Assembly (NCBI GenBank): GCA_910589265.1
Contig: CAJUTQ010000017.1
Location: forward strand, 1-64,000
Direction: 5' to 3'
DNA from: an uncultured Lachnospiraceae bacterium
GTDB taxonomy: Bacteria; Bacillota; Clostridia; Lachnospirales; Lachnospiraceae
Length of the DNA: 64,000 nt
Both the position numbers and the translations under genes were made by a program. This document shows positions 1-8,013 of this stretch, piece by piece (position 1 is the stretch's first letter; every line of letters starts with the position of its first letter). The notes below the pieces were generated by a model. That model was not told where the DNA came from and did not search any database. It was given only the letters and a program-made list of their open reading frames with translations.

Positions 1-75
1 AGTGGTAATCTTCCCTGTTTTGGACTATAATATTTATCGGTATTATTCATAGCAGAATTATTATACCAAACAAAG

Positions 76-117
76 AAGAACGCTTCCAGGTATGATGCCT
101 AAAAGCGTTCTTTTTTC
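76..117. terminator. Rho-independent terminator hairpin
   Basis: Arms AAGAACGCTT (76-85) and AAGCGTTCTT (103-112) enclose an inner AGG/CCT pairing, and the right arm runs into TTTTTT on the + strand. It would stop a rightward transcript entering the window. It also lies just downstream of the leftward fur gene and could serve that operon, although its T-run on that side is weaker. Confidence 0.8.
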
Positions 118-152
118 ATAGGACTTTTTTCACAGCCCCTTACTTTTTTATT

Positions 153-617
153 CTATGAGCAAAAAACATTGGAGGGATAAGGACAGCCTCTCATCTCAAT
201 GGATTCAATTTTCTGATCTTGAATATATCCTGTCTCTTTTAACCCCTTTTCCATTACGTTAGCCCAATCTACGCCAGATAAAGCCAATTGACTTTTATCT
301 CTCATATTGATAATACATGAACTTTCCAATGTATACTCTGAAGAACAGAAAACTTTGTACATGTTTCTTCTATCTATAGCTCCAATGTCCTCTAAAGTTT
401 TTATTATCCGATATACTGTAGCAATACTAATTAAAGGATCTTTTTTTAATGCCTTATAATAAATTTCTTTACAACAAGAGCATTCATTTTTTAATATAGT
501 ATCAATAACAAGCTGTCTCTGGCTTGTTATTCGACATCCCTTTTCCTTTAGTCTTTCTATAATCCTATCCTTTTGATAAATGACTTTTATAAAAGGCGCA
601 TTCTCTCTTTCCTTCAT
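153..617 (-). CDS. Fur-family metalloregulator
   Basis: A 154-residue ferric-uptake-regulator-type repressor. The N-terminal half is the Fur winged helix (RITSQRQLVIDTIL, then ISIATVYRIIKTLEDIGAI). The C-terminal dimerisation part is short and divergent: the usual His-rich motif (HHHH-x-H) is absent, and Cys residues (CSCC, CSS, CPYP) appear instead. It is the last gene of the leftward feoA-feoA-feoB-Cys-peptide operon, 17 bases after the Cys-rich peptide. The ATG is preceded by GGAGGTGGGAG. Placement suggests iron-responsive control of the operon. Whether it senses Fe, Zn or peroxide cannot be told, because the canonical metal ligands are not clear. A second, more canonical Fur elsewhere in the genome is likely. 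Confidence 0.85.
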   Translation of the reverse strand: MKERENAPFIKVIYQKDRIIERLKEKGCRITSQRQLVIDTILKNECSCCKEIYYKALKKDPLISIATVYRIIKTLEDIGAIDRRNMYKVFCSSEYTLESSCIINMRDKSQLALSGVDWANVMEKGLKETGYIQDQKIESIEMRGCPYPSNVFCS

Positions 618-634
618 TTTTCTCCCACCTCCTG

Positions 635-796
635 CTACTTGTGGCAGGTAGAAGAGCTGCTACATCCTGTACAACCTCCACCACATCCTGAACATGACTT
701 TCTCCCTTTTATAACACTTCTCAATGCAAAAAATATCATAATAATAACAAGAAATCCAACGAAAAGAGTACCCCAGTTATTTATAAGAAATGTCAT
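635..796 (-). CDS. FeoB-associated Cys-rich membrane peptide
   Basis: A 53-residue peptide with one N-terminal transmembrane helix (WGTLFVGFLVIIMIFFALRS) followed by a Cys/Gly/Ser-rich tail (CSGCGGGCTGCSSSSTC). This is the known FeoB-associated Cys-rich membrane protein type, proposed to help iron transfer at the FeoB channel; its exact role is unproven. The start at 796 is chosen because AAAGGAGAG lies at proper spacing before that ATG. The upstream in-frame ATG at 817 would put the ribosome binding site inside the gene. It lies 74 bases after feoB and just before the Fur-family gene, in one operon. Confidence 0.85.
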   Translation of the reverse strand: MTFLINNWGTLFVGFLVIIMIFFALRSVIKGRKSCSGCGGGCTGCSSSSTCHK

Positions 797-870
797 CTGC
801 TTCTCTCCTTTCAACATCTGTAAAATTTCCAGAATAGCTGCCTCCTAAAAACTCCATTGACCTTTCTTTG

Positions 871-3042
871 TCAGGCTTTCGCCTTAGCCATAAATACTTC
901 TGCTGTATTTTTTTCTTTCAATGGGCAAAAAAGCAAGTATAAAAACCCTATGAAAACAAGGGTGGCCCCAAGTGTCCATATACTAAATCCTTGTCCTGTA
1001 AAGAGCAGTCCAAAACGATAAATACATAATGATGCACCGTAGGCAAATCCTGTCTGATAAAGAATGGCAAACCAAAACCACTTTCCATTGTTCATTTCCC
1101 TTTTAATAGCGCCCATAGCTGCAAAACAGGGAGCGCAAAGCAAATTAAAGACCATAAAAGAATAGGCAGCTATTACTGTATAATGAGAAGAAATGGCTTG
1201 AAGAAGCCCCATATCATCTTCTGCCACCTCCCCAAGGTGGAAGAGTACTCCAAATGTTCCCACTACATTTTCCTTGGCAACGAGTCCTGTTATTGCTGCC
1301 ACACTAGACTGCCAATCTCCAAAGCCAAGAGGAATAAAAATCCAGGAAAGGGCTGTTCCCAATATGGCAAGAAGACTTGTTTCCATATCCTCTACCATGC
1401 CAAATCCCTCTTCTCCAAAACCAAAATTACTTGTAAACCAGATAAAGATTGTAGACAATAAAATAATAGTTCCAGCTTTTTTGATAAAAGACCAACCCCT
1501 TTCCCACATACTTCTCCATACATTACCTAGAGTAGGCATATGATAGGGAGGAAGTTCCATGACAAAGGGAGCAGGATCGCCAGAAAAGAGATTCGTCTTT
1601 TTTAATATGATACCAGAAAGGACTACTGCTCCAATTCCTACAAAATACCCACTAGGAGCCACCCAAGGAGCTCCCCCAAAAACTGCCCCGGCAAACATAG
1701 CAATAATAGGAAGCTTTGCACCACAGGGAATAAAGGTTGTTGTTATAATGGTCATTCTCCTATCTCTTTCATTTTCAATAGTACGGGAGGCCATAATTCC
1801 TGGAACCCCACATCCAGAGCCTATGAGCATAGGGATAAAGGATTTCCCTGACAATCCAAACCGGCGGAAAATGCGATCCATAATGAATGCAACTCTAGCC
1901 ATATACCCACATGCTTCCAGAAAAGCAAGAAACATAAATAAAATAAGCATTTGGGGAACAAAACCTAAAACAGCTCCTACCCCTGCCACAATACCATCTA
2001 AAATAAGTGAAGACAACCACTCAGCACACCCTATTCCTTCTAAAATTCCCCCAATGACTTCTGGAATACCTGGTATCCATAAGCCAAAAAGGCTCCATCC
2101 CTCTCCAAACACTCCGTCATTAGCCCAATCTGTGGCAAATGTTCCTACAGTGGTGACAGAAACATAATAAACAAAAAACATAATAAGTGCAAAAATTGGA
2201 AGAGCAAAAAAACGGTTTGTTACTATTTTATCAATCTTATCAGAAATCGTTAGCTTTCCATGGCTCTTCTTCTTATAACAATCTTTGATAAGATGAGAAA
2301 TATATTGATAACGTTCATTAGTAATAATACTTTCTGCGTCATCATCCATTTTTTCTTCTACTTTTTGAATCGTTTCTTCTATTTGAATCGTTGATCCAAT
2401 TTGATCTTTTATTTTTTCATCTCTCTCAAAAAGCTTAACGGCAAAAAATCGCTTCTGAGATTCCTCTACAAAACCTTTTAACTTCTCTTCTATAGACGTA
2501 AGAGCCTCTTCCACATCTTCCCCAAATGTATGTAACAAAGAAAAAGAAGATTTTTTCTCTGCAGCTTCTACTGCCTTTTTTGCTGCTTCCTTTATCCCTA
2601 TACCTTTTAAGGCTGAAATCTCTACAACAGGACAGCCTAATTTCTTTGACAATTCATCGATATAAATCTCATCCCCATTTTTTCCAACAATGTCCATCAT
2701 ATTCACTGCAACAATCATGGGAATACCTAATTCTTGCAGCTGTGTAGTCAAATATAAGTTTCTCTCTATGTTTGTTCCATCCACAATATTGAGTATAGCG
2801 TCTGGCCTTTCCTTTATTAAATAATTTCTCGACACCACTTCTTCTAATGTGTAAGGCGATAGGGAATAAATTCCTGGAAGATCCATGACAATCACATCTT
2901 TATAATCTTTTAACCTTCCTTCTTTTTTCTCTACAGTAACTCCCGGCCAATTACCTACAAATTGATTAGAACCTGTCAATGCATTAAAAAGTGTAGTTTT
3001 CCCACAATTTGGATTTCCAGCAAGGGCAATTTTTATGGACAT
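871..3042 (-). CDS. feoB: Ferrous iron transport protein B
   Basis: A full-length (723-residue) Fe(II) transporter of the inner membrane. The N-terminal G domain shows GNPNCGKTTLFNAL (P-loop), the switch region GNWPGVTVEKKEG, and DLPGIYSLSP (G3). A helical GDI-like spacer follows (about residues 165-270), then the polytopic membrane domain with the two Gate motifs (FIPMLIGSGCGVPGIMA and FIPCGAKLPI). GGAGGAAGAGAG precedes the ATG. It is third in the feoA-feoA-feoB operon. A TTAG-N6-CTAA operator-like site lies between feoA and feoB, so feoB may have an extra regulatory input. Confidence 0.98.
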   Translation of the reverse strand: MSIKIALAGNPNCGKTTLFNALTGSNQFVGNWPGVTVEKKEGRLKDYKDVIVMDLPGIYSLSPYTLEEVVSRNYLIKERPDAILNIVDGTNIERNLYLTTQLQELGIPMIVAVNMMDIVGKNGDEIYIDELSKKLGCPVVEISALKGIGIKEAAKKAVEAAEKKSSFSLLHTFGEDVEEALTSIEEKLKGFVEESQKRFFAVKLFERDEKIKDQIGSTIQIEETIQKVEEKMDDDAESIITNERYQYISHLIKDCYKKKSHGKLTISDKIDKIVTNRFFALPIFALIMFFVYYVSVTTVGTFATDWANDGVFGEGWSLFGLWIPGIPEVIGGILEGIGCAEWLSSLILDGIVAGVGAVLGFVPQMLILFMFLAFLEACGYMARVAFIMDRIFRRFGLSGKSFIPMLIGSGCGVPGIMASRTIENERDRRMTIITTTFIPCGAKLPIIAMFAGAVFGGAPWVAPSGYFVGIGAVVLSGIILKKTNLFSGDPAPFVMELPPYHMPTLGNVWRSMWERGWSFIKKAGTIILLSTIFIWFTSNFGFGEEGFGMVEDMETSLLAILGTALSWIFIPLGFGDWQSSVAAITGLVAKENVVGTFGVLFHLGEVAEDDMGLLQAISSHYTVIAAYSFMVFNLLCAPCFAAMGAIKREMNNGKWFWFAILYQTGFAYGASLCIYRFGLLFTGQGFSIWTLGATLVFIGFLYLLFCPLKEKNTAEVFMAKAKA

Positions 3043-3065
3043 CTCTCTTCCTCCTTTTTCATATA

Positions 3066-3079
3066 TTAGTTATAGCTAA
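3066..3079. promoter_or_regulatory. DtxR-type operator candidate in feoA-feoB gap
   Basis: TTAGTTATAGCTAA fits TTAG-N6-CTAA, the same half-site and spacing as the two sites beside the feo promoter. It sits in the 60-base gap upstream of feoB. No strong promoter was identified here, so it could be an internal control point or a chance match. Confidence 0.5.
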
Positions 3080-3102
3080 CTCTTTCCTCTAAAAAAACCT
3101 TT

Positions 3103-3333
3103 TCATTCTACTGCCTCTACTTGGATCATTTCTGCATCTGCTTTGCGTAAGGATAGTTCATATCCTCTCACAGTAATTTCTAAAGGATCTCCCAACGGTG
3201 CAACCTTTCTTACAGAAACATGGATATTTTTTGTAATTCCCATATCCATAATTCTTCTCTTCACAGCTCCTGTGCCTGTCAACTTTGTAACCTTCACTGT
3301 CTCTCCACATTTTACATCTCTTAATGTCTGCAT
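3103..3333 (-). CDS. feoA: FeoA-domain protein (second of two)
   Basis: A 76-residue SH3-like FeoA protein, the small cytosolic accessory of FeoB. Visible features are GETVKVTKLTGTGAVKRRIMDMGI and a C-terminal EITVRGYELSLRKADAEMI (G-Y-x-L-S-L-R), the core FeoA signature. An AAGGAG lies 8 bases before the ATG. It follows the first feoA copy by 19 bases and precedes feoB. Paired feoA genes before feoB are common in Clostridia. Confidence 0.95.
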   Translation of the reverse strand: MQTLRDVKCGETVKVTKLTGTGAVKRRIMDMGITKNIHVSVRKVAPLGDPLEITVRGYELSLRKADAEMIQVEAVE

Positions 3334-3352
3334 AAAAACAACTCCTTCTTTT

Positions 3353-3571
3353 CTATATTAGAATTTTGTTTGCCATCTCCCGGCTAATGGCCACTCTGGA
3401 ATCTTTAATATTCACAATCATATTCCCGCTGTTTTCAGAAACGACTGTGACTGTTCCCCCCACTACAAATCCTAAATTTTCTAAAAAATGTCTTATTTCT
3501 TCTTTTCCCCCTACTCGTTTAATCAAATTACATTCTCCTGTTTTTGCCATTGTCAACGGCATGTTAACCAC
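3353..3571 (-). CDS. feoA: FeoA-domain protein (first of two)
   Basis: A 72-residue FeoA-type SH3-like protein and the first gene of the leftward feo operon. Visible features are GKEEIRHFLENLGFVVGGTVTVVSE and NIKDSRVAISREMANKI. It is more divergent than its neighbour: the C-terminal G-x-x-x-A-I-S-R replaces the classical A-L-R motif. An AAAAGGAGTGG lies before the ATG. The promoter is at 3658-3686, giving a leader of about 80 bases. Confidence 0.92.
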   Translation of the reverse strand: MVNMPLTMAKTGECNLIKRVGGKEEIRHFLENLGFVVGGTVTVVSENSGNMIVNIKDSRVAISREMANKILI

Positions 3572-3634
3572 TCCTTTTCCCTATATTTTTCTCTATATTC
3601 TGTTTCTTTTTTTTATAAATAAAAATACAAAATA

Positions 3635-3650
3635 GTTAGTATATTCTAAC
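3635..3650. promoter_or_regulatory. DtxR-type operator candidate A
   Basis: GTTAGTATATTCTAAC is a near-perfect palindrome of the form GTTAG-N6-CTAAC. It lies just downstream of the -10 of the leftward feo promoter. The half-sites resemble those in DtxR/IdeR boxes (TTAGG...CCTAA). Confidence 0.65.
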
Positions 3651-3657
3651 CAACTAT

Positions 3658-3686
3658 AGATTAGCACTAACTAACTATTTTGTCAA
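3658..3686 (-). promoter_or_regulatory. feo operon promoter
   Basis: On the minus strand there is a consensus -35 TTGACA (3681-3686), a 17-base spacer and -10 TAATCT (3658-3663). The spacer and -10 overlap operator B, so a bound repressor would block RNA polymerase. Confidence 0.8.
3661..3674. promoter_or_regulatory. DtxR-type operator candidate B
   Basis: TTAGCACTAACTAA fits TTAG-N6-CTAA and lies across the spacer and -10 of the feo promoter. The adjacent divergent DtxR-family gene is the obvious candidate regulator (inference). Confidence 0.6.
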
Positions 3687-3696
3687 TAGGTTTTAT

Positions 3697-3725
3697 TTGA
3701 AAAACCTTCATAAATATGTTATTCT
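3697..3725 (+). promoter_or_regulatory. Promoter of the DtxR-family gene
   Basis: TTGAAA (3697-3702), 17 bases, then TATTCT (3720-3725) on the + strand, about 45 bases before the gene. It is divergent from the feo promoter, with the operators between them. Confidence 0.55.
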
Positions 3726-3770
3726 GTTACTATTCACTTTTATGAGTAAGCTACGAGAGGAGGCAATTTC

Positions 3771-4169
3771 TTGAAAATACAGGAATCAGCAGAAAACTAC
3801 CTGGAAACCATTTTAATATTAAACCAGAGAATTGGAGATGTACGCTCCATTGATATTGTCAATGAATTAGAATTTAAAAAACCTAGCGTCAGTGTAGCTA
3901 TGAAAAACTTAAGGGAAAACGGATATATTCTCATGGATTCCAAAGGCTATATTACTTTGACAGAAAAAGGGCGCAAAATTGCTGAAACTATATATGAACG
4001 TCATACATTGCTATCTCATTGGCTTATTGCCCTTGGCGTAGACGAAAAAATAGCTGCCTTAGATGCTTGCCGTATGGAACATGTCATTAGTGCTGAAAGT
4101 TTCAGCGCCATTAAACGCCATGTTTCCCAAAACTTCCATGAAAAAAATCTTTCTGATAAGGAAGAGTAA
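3771..4169 (+). CDS. DtxR/MntR-family metal-dependent regulator
   Basis: A 132-residue iron- or manganese-dependent repressor. The N-terminal winged helix shows ESAENYLETILILNQ, FKKPSVSVAMKNLRENGYI and YITLTEKGRKIAETIYERH. The dimerisation/metal domain ends with LDACRMEHVISAESFSAIKRH (the C-R/K-M-E-H metal-site motif). There is no SH3 domain, so it is the short MntR-like form. The start is TTG (3771) behind GAGAGGAGG. It is divergent from feoA and convergent with the P1B ATPase gene, only 6 bases away. The TTAG-N6-CTAA sites upstream make it the likely regulator of feo and of itself (inference). Confidence 0.92.
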   Translation: MKIQESAENYLETILILNQRIGDVRSIDIVNELEFKKPSVSVAMKNLRENGYILMDSKGYITLTEKGRKIAETIYERHTLLSHWLIALGVDEKIAALDACRMEHVISAESFSAIKRHVSQNFHEKNLSDKEE

Positions 4170-4175
4170 AGAACT

Positions 4176-6323
4176 TCACATCTTTTCTTCCATCTCTCCA
4201 GCAGGGATTTTTTCCATATAAAAATCCTCTGCAAATCCTTCCTCTTCCTTTAATAAATTTGTCATACTCTTTAGTCCAATAGCCAAAGTAGAACTGTTAT
4301 GGAGCAGAGCTAACGTAGCTGGAGTCAGTATTCCTGCAGTCCCTAAAATAATGAGTCCTAAATTAAAAGTAACAATATACTGGTAATTTTCTTTCATTCT
4401 TTTTATAAGCTGATTACTGATCTTTTTTAAATAAATGAGTTTCCTTAAATCATTCTCCAATAAAATAATATCTGCAATTTCTCTGGCAATCTCTGCTCCT
4501 TGTGCAATGGCAATGCCTGCATGGGCTGCAGACAATGCAGGGGAATCATTTATTCCATCTCCGATCATGATGACTTGTCTTTCTTCTTTTTTCTCTCTTT
4601 CCACAAATACTGCCTTATCTTCTGGCAGCACTTCTGAACAATACCAATCTACACCTACCTCCCTTGCCACTGCCTTTGCTGTTCTCTCACTATCTCCTGT
4701 CATCATGACAATTCTCTTTACTCCCTGCTTTTTTAACATGGAAACTACCCATGACGCCTCTTCCTTTAAAGGATCCTGGATACAAAGTACTGCGGCTAGC
4801 TTTCCTGCTACTGCTAAAAATAAATGAGAATACTGCTCTGGAAGGGAATGAAATTTCTCCTCTTCTCCTTCTGGTATTTTAACATGCTCATCATCAAAAA
4901 TAAAATGACTGCTCCCAATACATACTTTTTCTCCATTTACAAAGGAAGAAATGCCATGGGCTACAATATAATTCACTTTACTGTGCATTTCCTTGTGAGA
5001 TAACTTTTCTTTTTCTGCCTGTCTTACAACAGCATTAGCTATGGAGTGAGGAAAATGTTCCTCTAAACAGGCAGCCATTCTCAACATGTCCTCCCTGTTT
5101 TGATTGCCAAAAGTGACTACTTCTACTAATTCTGGCTGGGCCTTTGTTAATGTCCCTGTTTTATCAAAAATAAGCGTATCTGCCTTTGCCACTGCCTCTA
5201 AAAATCTGCCTCCTTTTACCAAAATCTTGTACTCATTGCACTCTCTCATGGAAGAGAGAACAGACAAGGACATAGACAGCTTTAATGCACAGGAAAAATC
5301 CACCATTAATACAGAAAGAGCTTTTTTGGCATTTCTTGTAAGCAAATAAATCAATCCCATTCCTAAAAAGCTATAAGGAACAAGTCTGTCTGCTAACTGT
5401 TCTGTTTTTCCTTCTAATGAAGATTTCATTTTTTCTGACTCTTCAATCATTTTTACAATCTTTTCATATCTAGTAGCGCCTGCTGTTTTTTTTACTTGGA
5501 AGGTCAGCTCTCCTTCCTCAATTACAGTTCCCCCATAGACATAAGAGCCTTGTTCTTTTCTCACTGGAAGAGGTTCTCCTGTAAAAGAAGCCTGATTTAC
5601 CATAGCCTCCCCATATTTTACTATACCATCCAGCGGAATTCGACTTCCCACTCTTACAGTAATCAGATCTCCTTCCTCCACTTCCTCAATGGGAACCAAA
5701 ACTTCTTCTTCACTCTTTTTTAACCATACTTTTTTTACATCAAGAGCCATACTTCTTGCTAAGTCATCTACGGACTTTTTGTGTGTCCACTCTTCTAAAA
5801 GTTCTCCAATGCCAAGAAGAAACATAATAGAACTTGCTGTTCCAAAATCTCTGCGAACCATAGAAACAAAAATAGCTGTTCCATCTAAAACTGATACGTC
5901 CATTCTTCCCTTTCCTATGGAACAAAGAGCTGCTTTTATATAGGGAAGGGATCGGATACATGTCATTGCCACCTGGAAAAATTTTGGAAAAAATAATTTT
6001 GTAATTATTCTCGTTAAAACTTTATTAGCCAGCTGTTCCTCATAAAAATGACTCATTGCTCTTCCCGTTTTATCTGTACTTTTCGCTGTCCTATTCTCAT
6101 TTTCATGAAAGGAAAACTTCTGTAAAGCTTTTATTACCTTATCTCTCTCACTAGTAAAAAAAAGAACTCCATCTCCTGTTCTTTCGTATACCTTTGCCTT
6201 TGTTACACCCTCAATGGAATAAAAATATGCACAAAGAATATCTGCCTTTTGAATACAAAGACTCTCCATTCCTAAATGGATTCTTATCCTTCCTCTTATT
6301 TCATGTTTAATAATAAATTTCAC
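4176..6323 (-). CDS. P1B-type metal ATPase, FezB-like (ferrosome candidate)
   Basis: A 715-residue heavy-metal P-type ATPase. Residues 1-70 form an HMA-like domain without a CxxC metal site but with an Arg-rich RGRIRIH start. The A-domain TGE is at 248-250, the phosphorylation site DKTGTLT at 387-393, and the P1B HP motif in EEHFPHSIANA. The hinge is MIGDGINDSPAL. The membrane metal motif is S-C-A (344-346) instead of CPC/CPH, which fits the poorly known P1B-6 type. The start is GTG behind AGGAAG and overlaps the preceding small gene by 17 bases. Ferrosome FezB of Clostridioides difficile and Desulfovibrio is a P1B-6 ATPase encoded beside a small membrane protein. The same layout, plus feo genes and a Fur box nearby, suggests iron loading of a storage compartment (inference). 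Confidence 0.85.
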   Translation of the reverse strand: MKFIIKHEIRGRIRIHLGMESLCIQKADILCAYFYSIEGVTKAKVYERTGDGVLFFTSERDKVIKALQKFSFHENENRTAKSTDKTGRAMSHFYEEQLANKVLTRIITKLFFPKFFQVAMTCIRSLPYIKAALCSIGKGRMDVSVLDGTAIFVSMVRRDFGTASSIMFLLGIGELLEEWTHKKSVDDLARSMALDVKKVWLKKSEEEVLVPIEEVEEGDLITVRVGSRIPLDGIVKYGEAMVNQASFTGEPLPVRKEQGSYVYGGTVIEEGELTFQVKKTAGATRYEKIVKMIEESEKMKSSLEGKTEQLADRLVPYSFLGMGLIYLLTRNAKKALSVLMVDFSCALKLSMSLSVLSSMRECNEYKILVKGGRFLEAVAKADTLIFDKTGTLTKAQPELVEVVTFGNQNREDMLRMAACLEEHFPHSIANAVVRQAEKEKLSHKEMHSKVNYIVAHGISSFVNGEKVCIGSSHFIFDDEHVKIPEGEEEKFHSLPEQYSHLFLAVAGKLAAVLCIQDPLKEEASWVVSMLKKQGVKRIVMMTGDSERTAKAVAREVGVDWYCSEVLPEDKAVFVEREKKEERQVIMIGDGINDSPALSAAHAGIAIAQGAEIAREIADIILLENDLRKLIYLKKISNQLIKRMKENYQYIVTFNLGLIILGTAGILTPATLALLHNSSTLAIGLKSMTNLLKEEEGFAEDFYMEKIPAGEMEEKM

Positions 6324-6609
6324 GTTTTCTTCCTTCTTCTTCCTTTTCTGACAATGGAGCTGTTTCTGCCATTTCTTCTCCTGCTCTTTGTCTATTCATT
6401 TCCTTTGCCTCGGCAACAATATCCTCTGCATTTTCTTGAATTTTTGTCGTTGTCTTCAAGATACACTCTCTTATCCGTAAAGCAGCAGCTGTAGATTGAG
6501 TATATATTTTTTTTGCCTCCTTTGAAAAAAGAATTTTCACACCTGCTGTTCCAAAAAATACTCCTCCTAAAAACAAACCTATTTTTTTCATTGTAGATAC
6601 TTCCATCAT
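6307..6609 (-). CDS. Small membrane protein, FezA/DUF6110-like
   Basis: A 100-residue protein with an N-terminal Gly-rich transmembrane helix (KKIGLFLGGVFFGTAGVKIL). A short basic SKEAKK linker and a long amphipathic helix (about residues 30-70) follow, and the tail is highly charged (EKEEEGRKRE). This shape matches the small DUF6110-type proteins found next to P1B-6 ATPases in ferrosome clusters. The family call is from memory of the pattern, not a search. It precedes and overlaps the ATPase gene. The start is either ATG 6609 (after GGGAG) or the internal ATG at 6591 (after GGAAG); I cannot decide. A Fur-box-like palindrome lies about 190 bases upstream. Confidence 0.7.
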   Translation of the reverse strand: MMEVSTMKKIGLFLGGVFFGTAGVKILFSKEAKKIYTQSTAAALRIRECILKTTTKIQENAEDIVAEAKEMNRQRAGEEMAETAPLSEKEEEGRKREIYY

Positions 6610-6800
6610 TTTCGTCTTTCTCCCTTCCTTTTATTTGTGCTTATATCCCGTATAAAAAACCATAAACCCGCAAAAAACCATACACCATGCCCAAAATTGA
6701 TGTTTTTTCATTTCACCCCTTCTTTCTTCCTTTTTTCGACATTATTTGTTTACATCATCTTAACATGTTCCTTTTCTTTTTACATCTCAAATTCGCTAAT

Positions 6801-6815
6801 TGATAAATTTTATCA
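6801..6815. promoter_or_regulatory. Fur-box-like palindrome
   Basis: TGATAAATTTTATCA has the 7-1-7 form of the Fur box (TGATAAT-N-ATTATCA), with perfect arms. The symmetry extends outward to AATTGATAAA/TTTATCAATT. It lies upstream of the FezA-like gene, in the probable promoter area, consistent with iron repression of that operon. Confidence 0.65.
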
Positions 6816-7446
6816 ATTAATGAGCATCTATATAATTGTATAACCTTTCAAATAACAGAAAAGAAATCAATCTTTATTCTATTTTCTTTCTATCTGTGAT
6901 ATCCTTTCATATTTTATAATCTTAATTCTTTCATTCCACAAGAGTAGTTACCAAATACACACTGTGCCTTTTCATACAATCATATTGAGGTCAAAAGGTA
7001 TTTTGCTCCCTGATGCCAACGGAATAATTAATCTTGCTAAAAGCTTTTTAAATTAAGCACAGTCCCCTTATTATAGACACTGTAATGCCTGTAATAAAAG
7101 AGCTGCAAGAAGACTATTAGGGGACTGAATTTTCTACTACTCCAGTTGTCATGAGAAAACAAGGGACTGTTTCAAGTTTTTCGTAAACCCAAAAACTGGA
7201 TATAAAGTTTAAAAAAAACTGCAAGTTGGCAGAGCTAAGAGTAAGGATGTAAACAAAAATTTGTAAATTAGGAAATACTCTGCGTTACCAGTTCAATCTA
7301 TGGTATATAGTATTCAAACTCTCCATTTCATTCGTAGTACTGTAACAAAATCATTATATTACTACTTATACTAGCAGAAAACTATACTTACATTTTCCGG
7401 AAATCAAACAGTTATATGTATTTCATAAAAAATGTTGGTATAGTTT

Positions 7447-7551
7447 TTACAGCCGATATAAGGTTTCCGATGTAGTTTTATGATTAGACATATACGCTAC
7501 ATTTTCAAGTCTTGAATGCATATTCGTATTTAACCAGTTCAATAGATCCAC
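7447..7551 (-). pseudogene. Possible AraC-family HTH remnant
   Basis: The minus strand reads LLNWLNTNMHSRLENVAYMS then NHKTTSETLYR before a stop. This matches the spacing of the first AraC-family helix-turn-helix (L-x-W-I-x-x-N ... L-x-x-V-A-x-x-S). The reading is closed by stops on both sides and no second HTH follows in frame, so it is at best a fragment. Confidence 0.3.
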
Positions 7552-7746
7552 TCATGCATTTTATCCTTGATAAAAAAATACAGCAATCCATATATTCCCA
7601 AAAATTTTTATCTGCAAATATTTTTTTTGATAAAAATTCATAAGATTTCCATCAAAAACTATCTTTTTATTTGGAAATTCATAAGTTACGGAAAAACATA
7701 TTACATCCTACGATGCTATCTTTTCTTTAGAGAAATCATTACTTAA

Positions 7747-8013
7747 TCATTTTCCTATCATCATTTTAGCTCTTTGATTCACAAAGTCAGATAACGACAT
7801 ATTCTCATTATACATTCCCTGAATATTTTCTTTATCCAAATATCGTATTATTTTATCCATATTTAGAATAGTTGTCAGTAACTTTTTGATTAGATACCTA
7901 TTGGAATAGCTTTCTATATTTTTTAATTTACTCTTAGTCTTTTCTATATGAATAGATAGATACTTATTTATAGAATAATAAAATAGAGTGGTTTTATTAC
8001 TTAAATCCTTTTT
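7747..8013 (-). pseudogene. Unrecognised ORF lacking a start codon
   Basis: An open frame of 88 codons begins after a stop, reads KKDLSNKTTLFYYSINKYL, and ends SLSDFVNQRAKMMIGK. No ATG/GTG/TTG lies near its beginning. An ATG-TTA in another frame sits just upstream of a run of seven A, so a one-base slip there could have disconnected a start. I do not recognise the product. It is Lys/Asn/Ile-rich like the neighbouring ABC genes and may belong with them. Confidence 0.35.

Noticed and set aside
1559..2167. 202-codon ORF on the + strand
   Set aside because: It lies wholly antisense within feoB, whose motifs are intact; composition and lack of a ribosome binding site mark it as a shadow.
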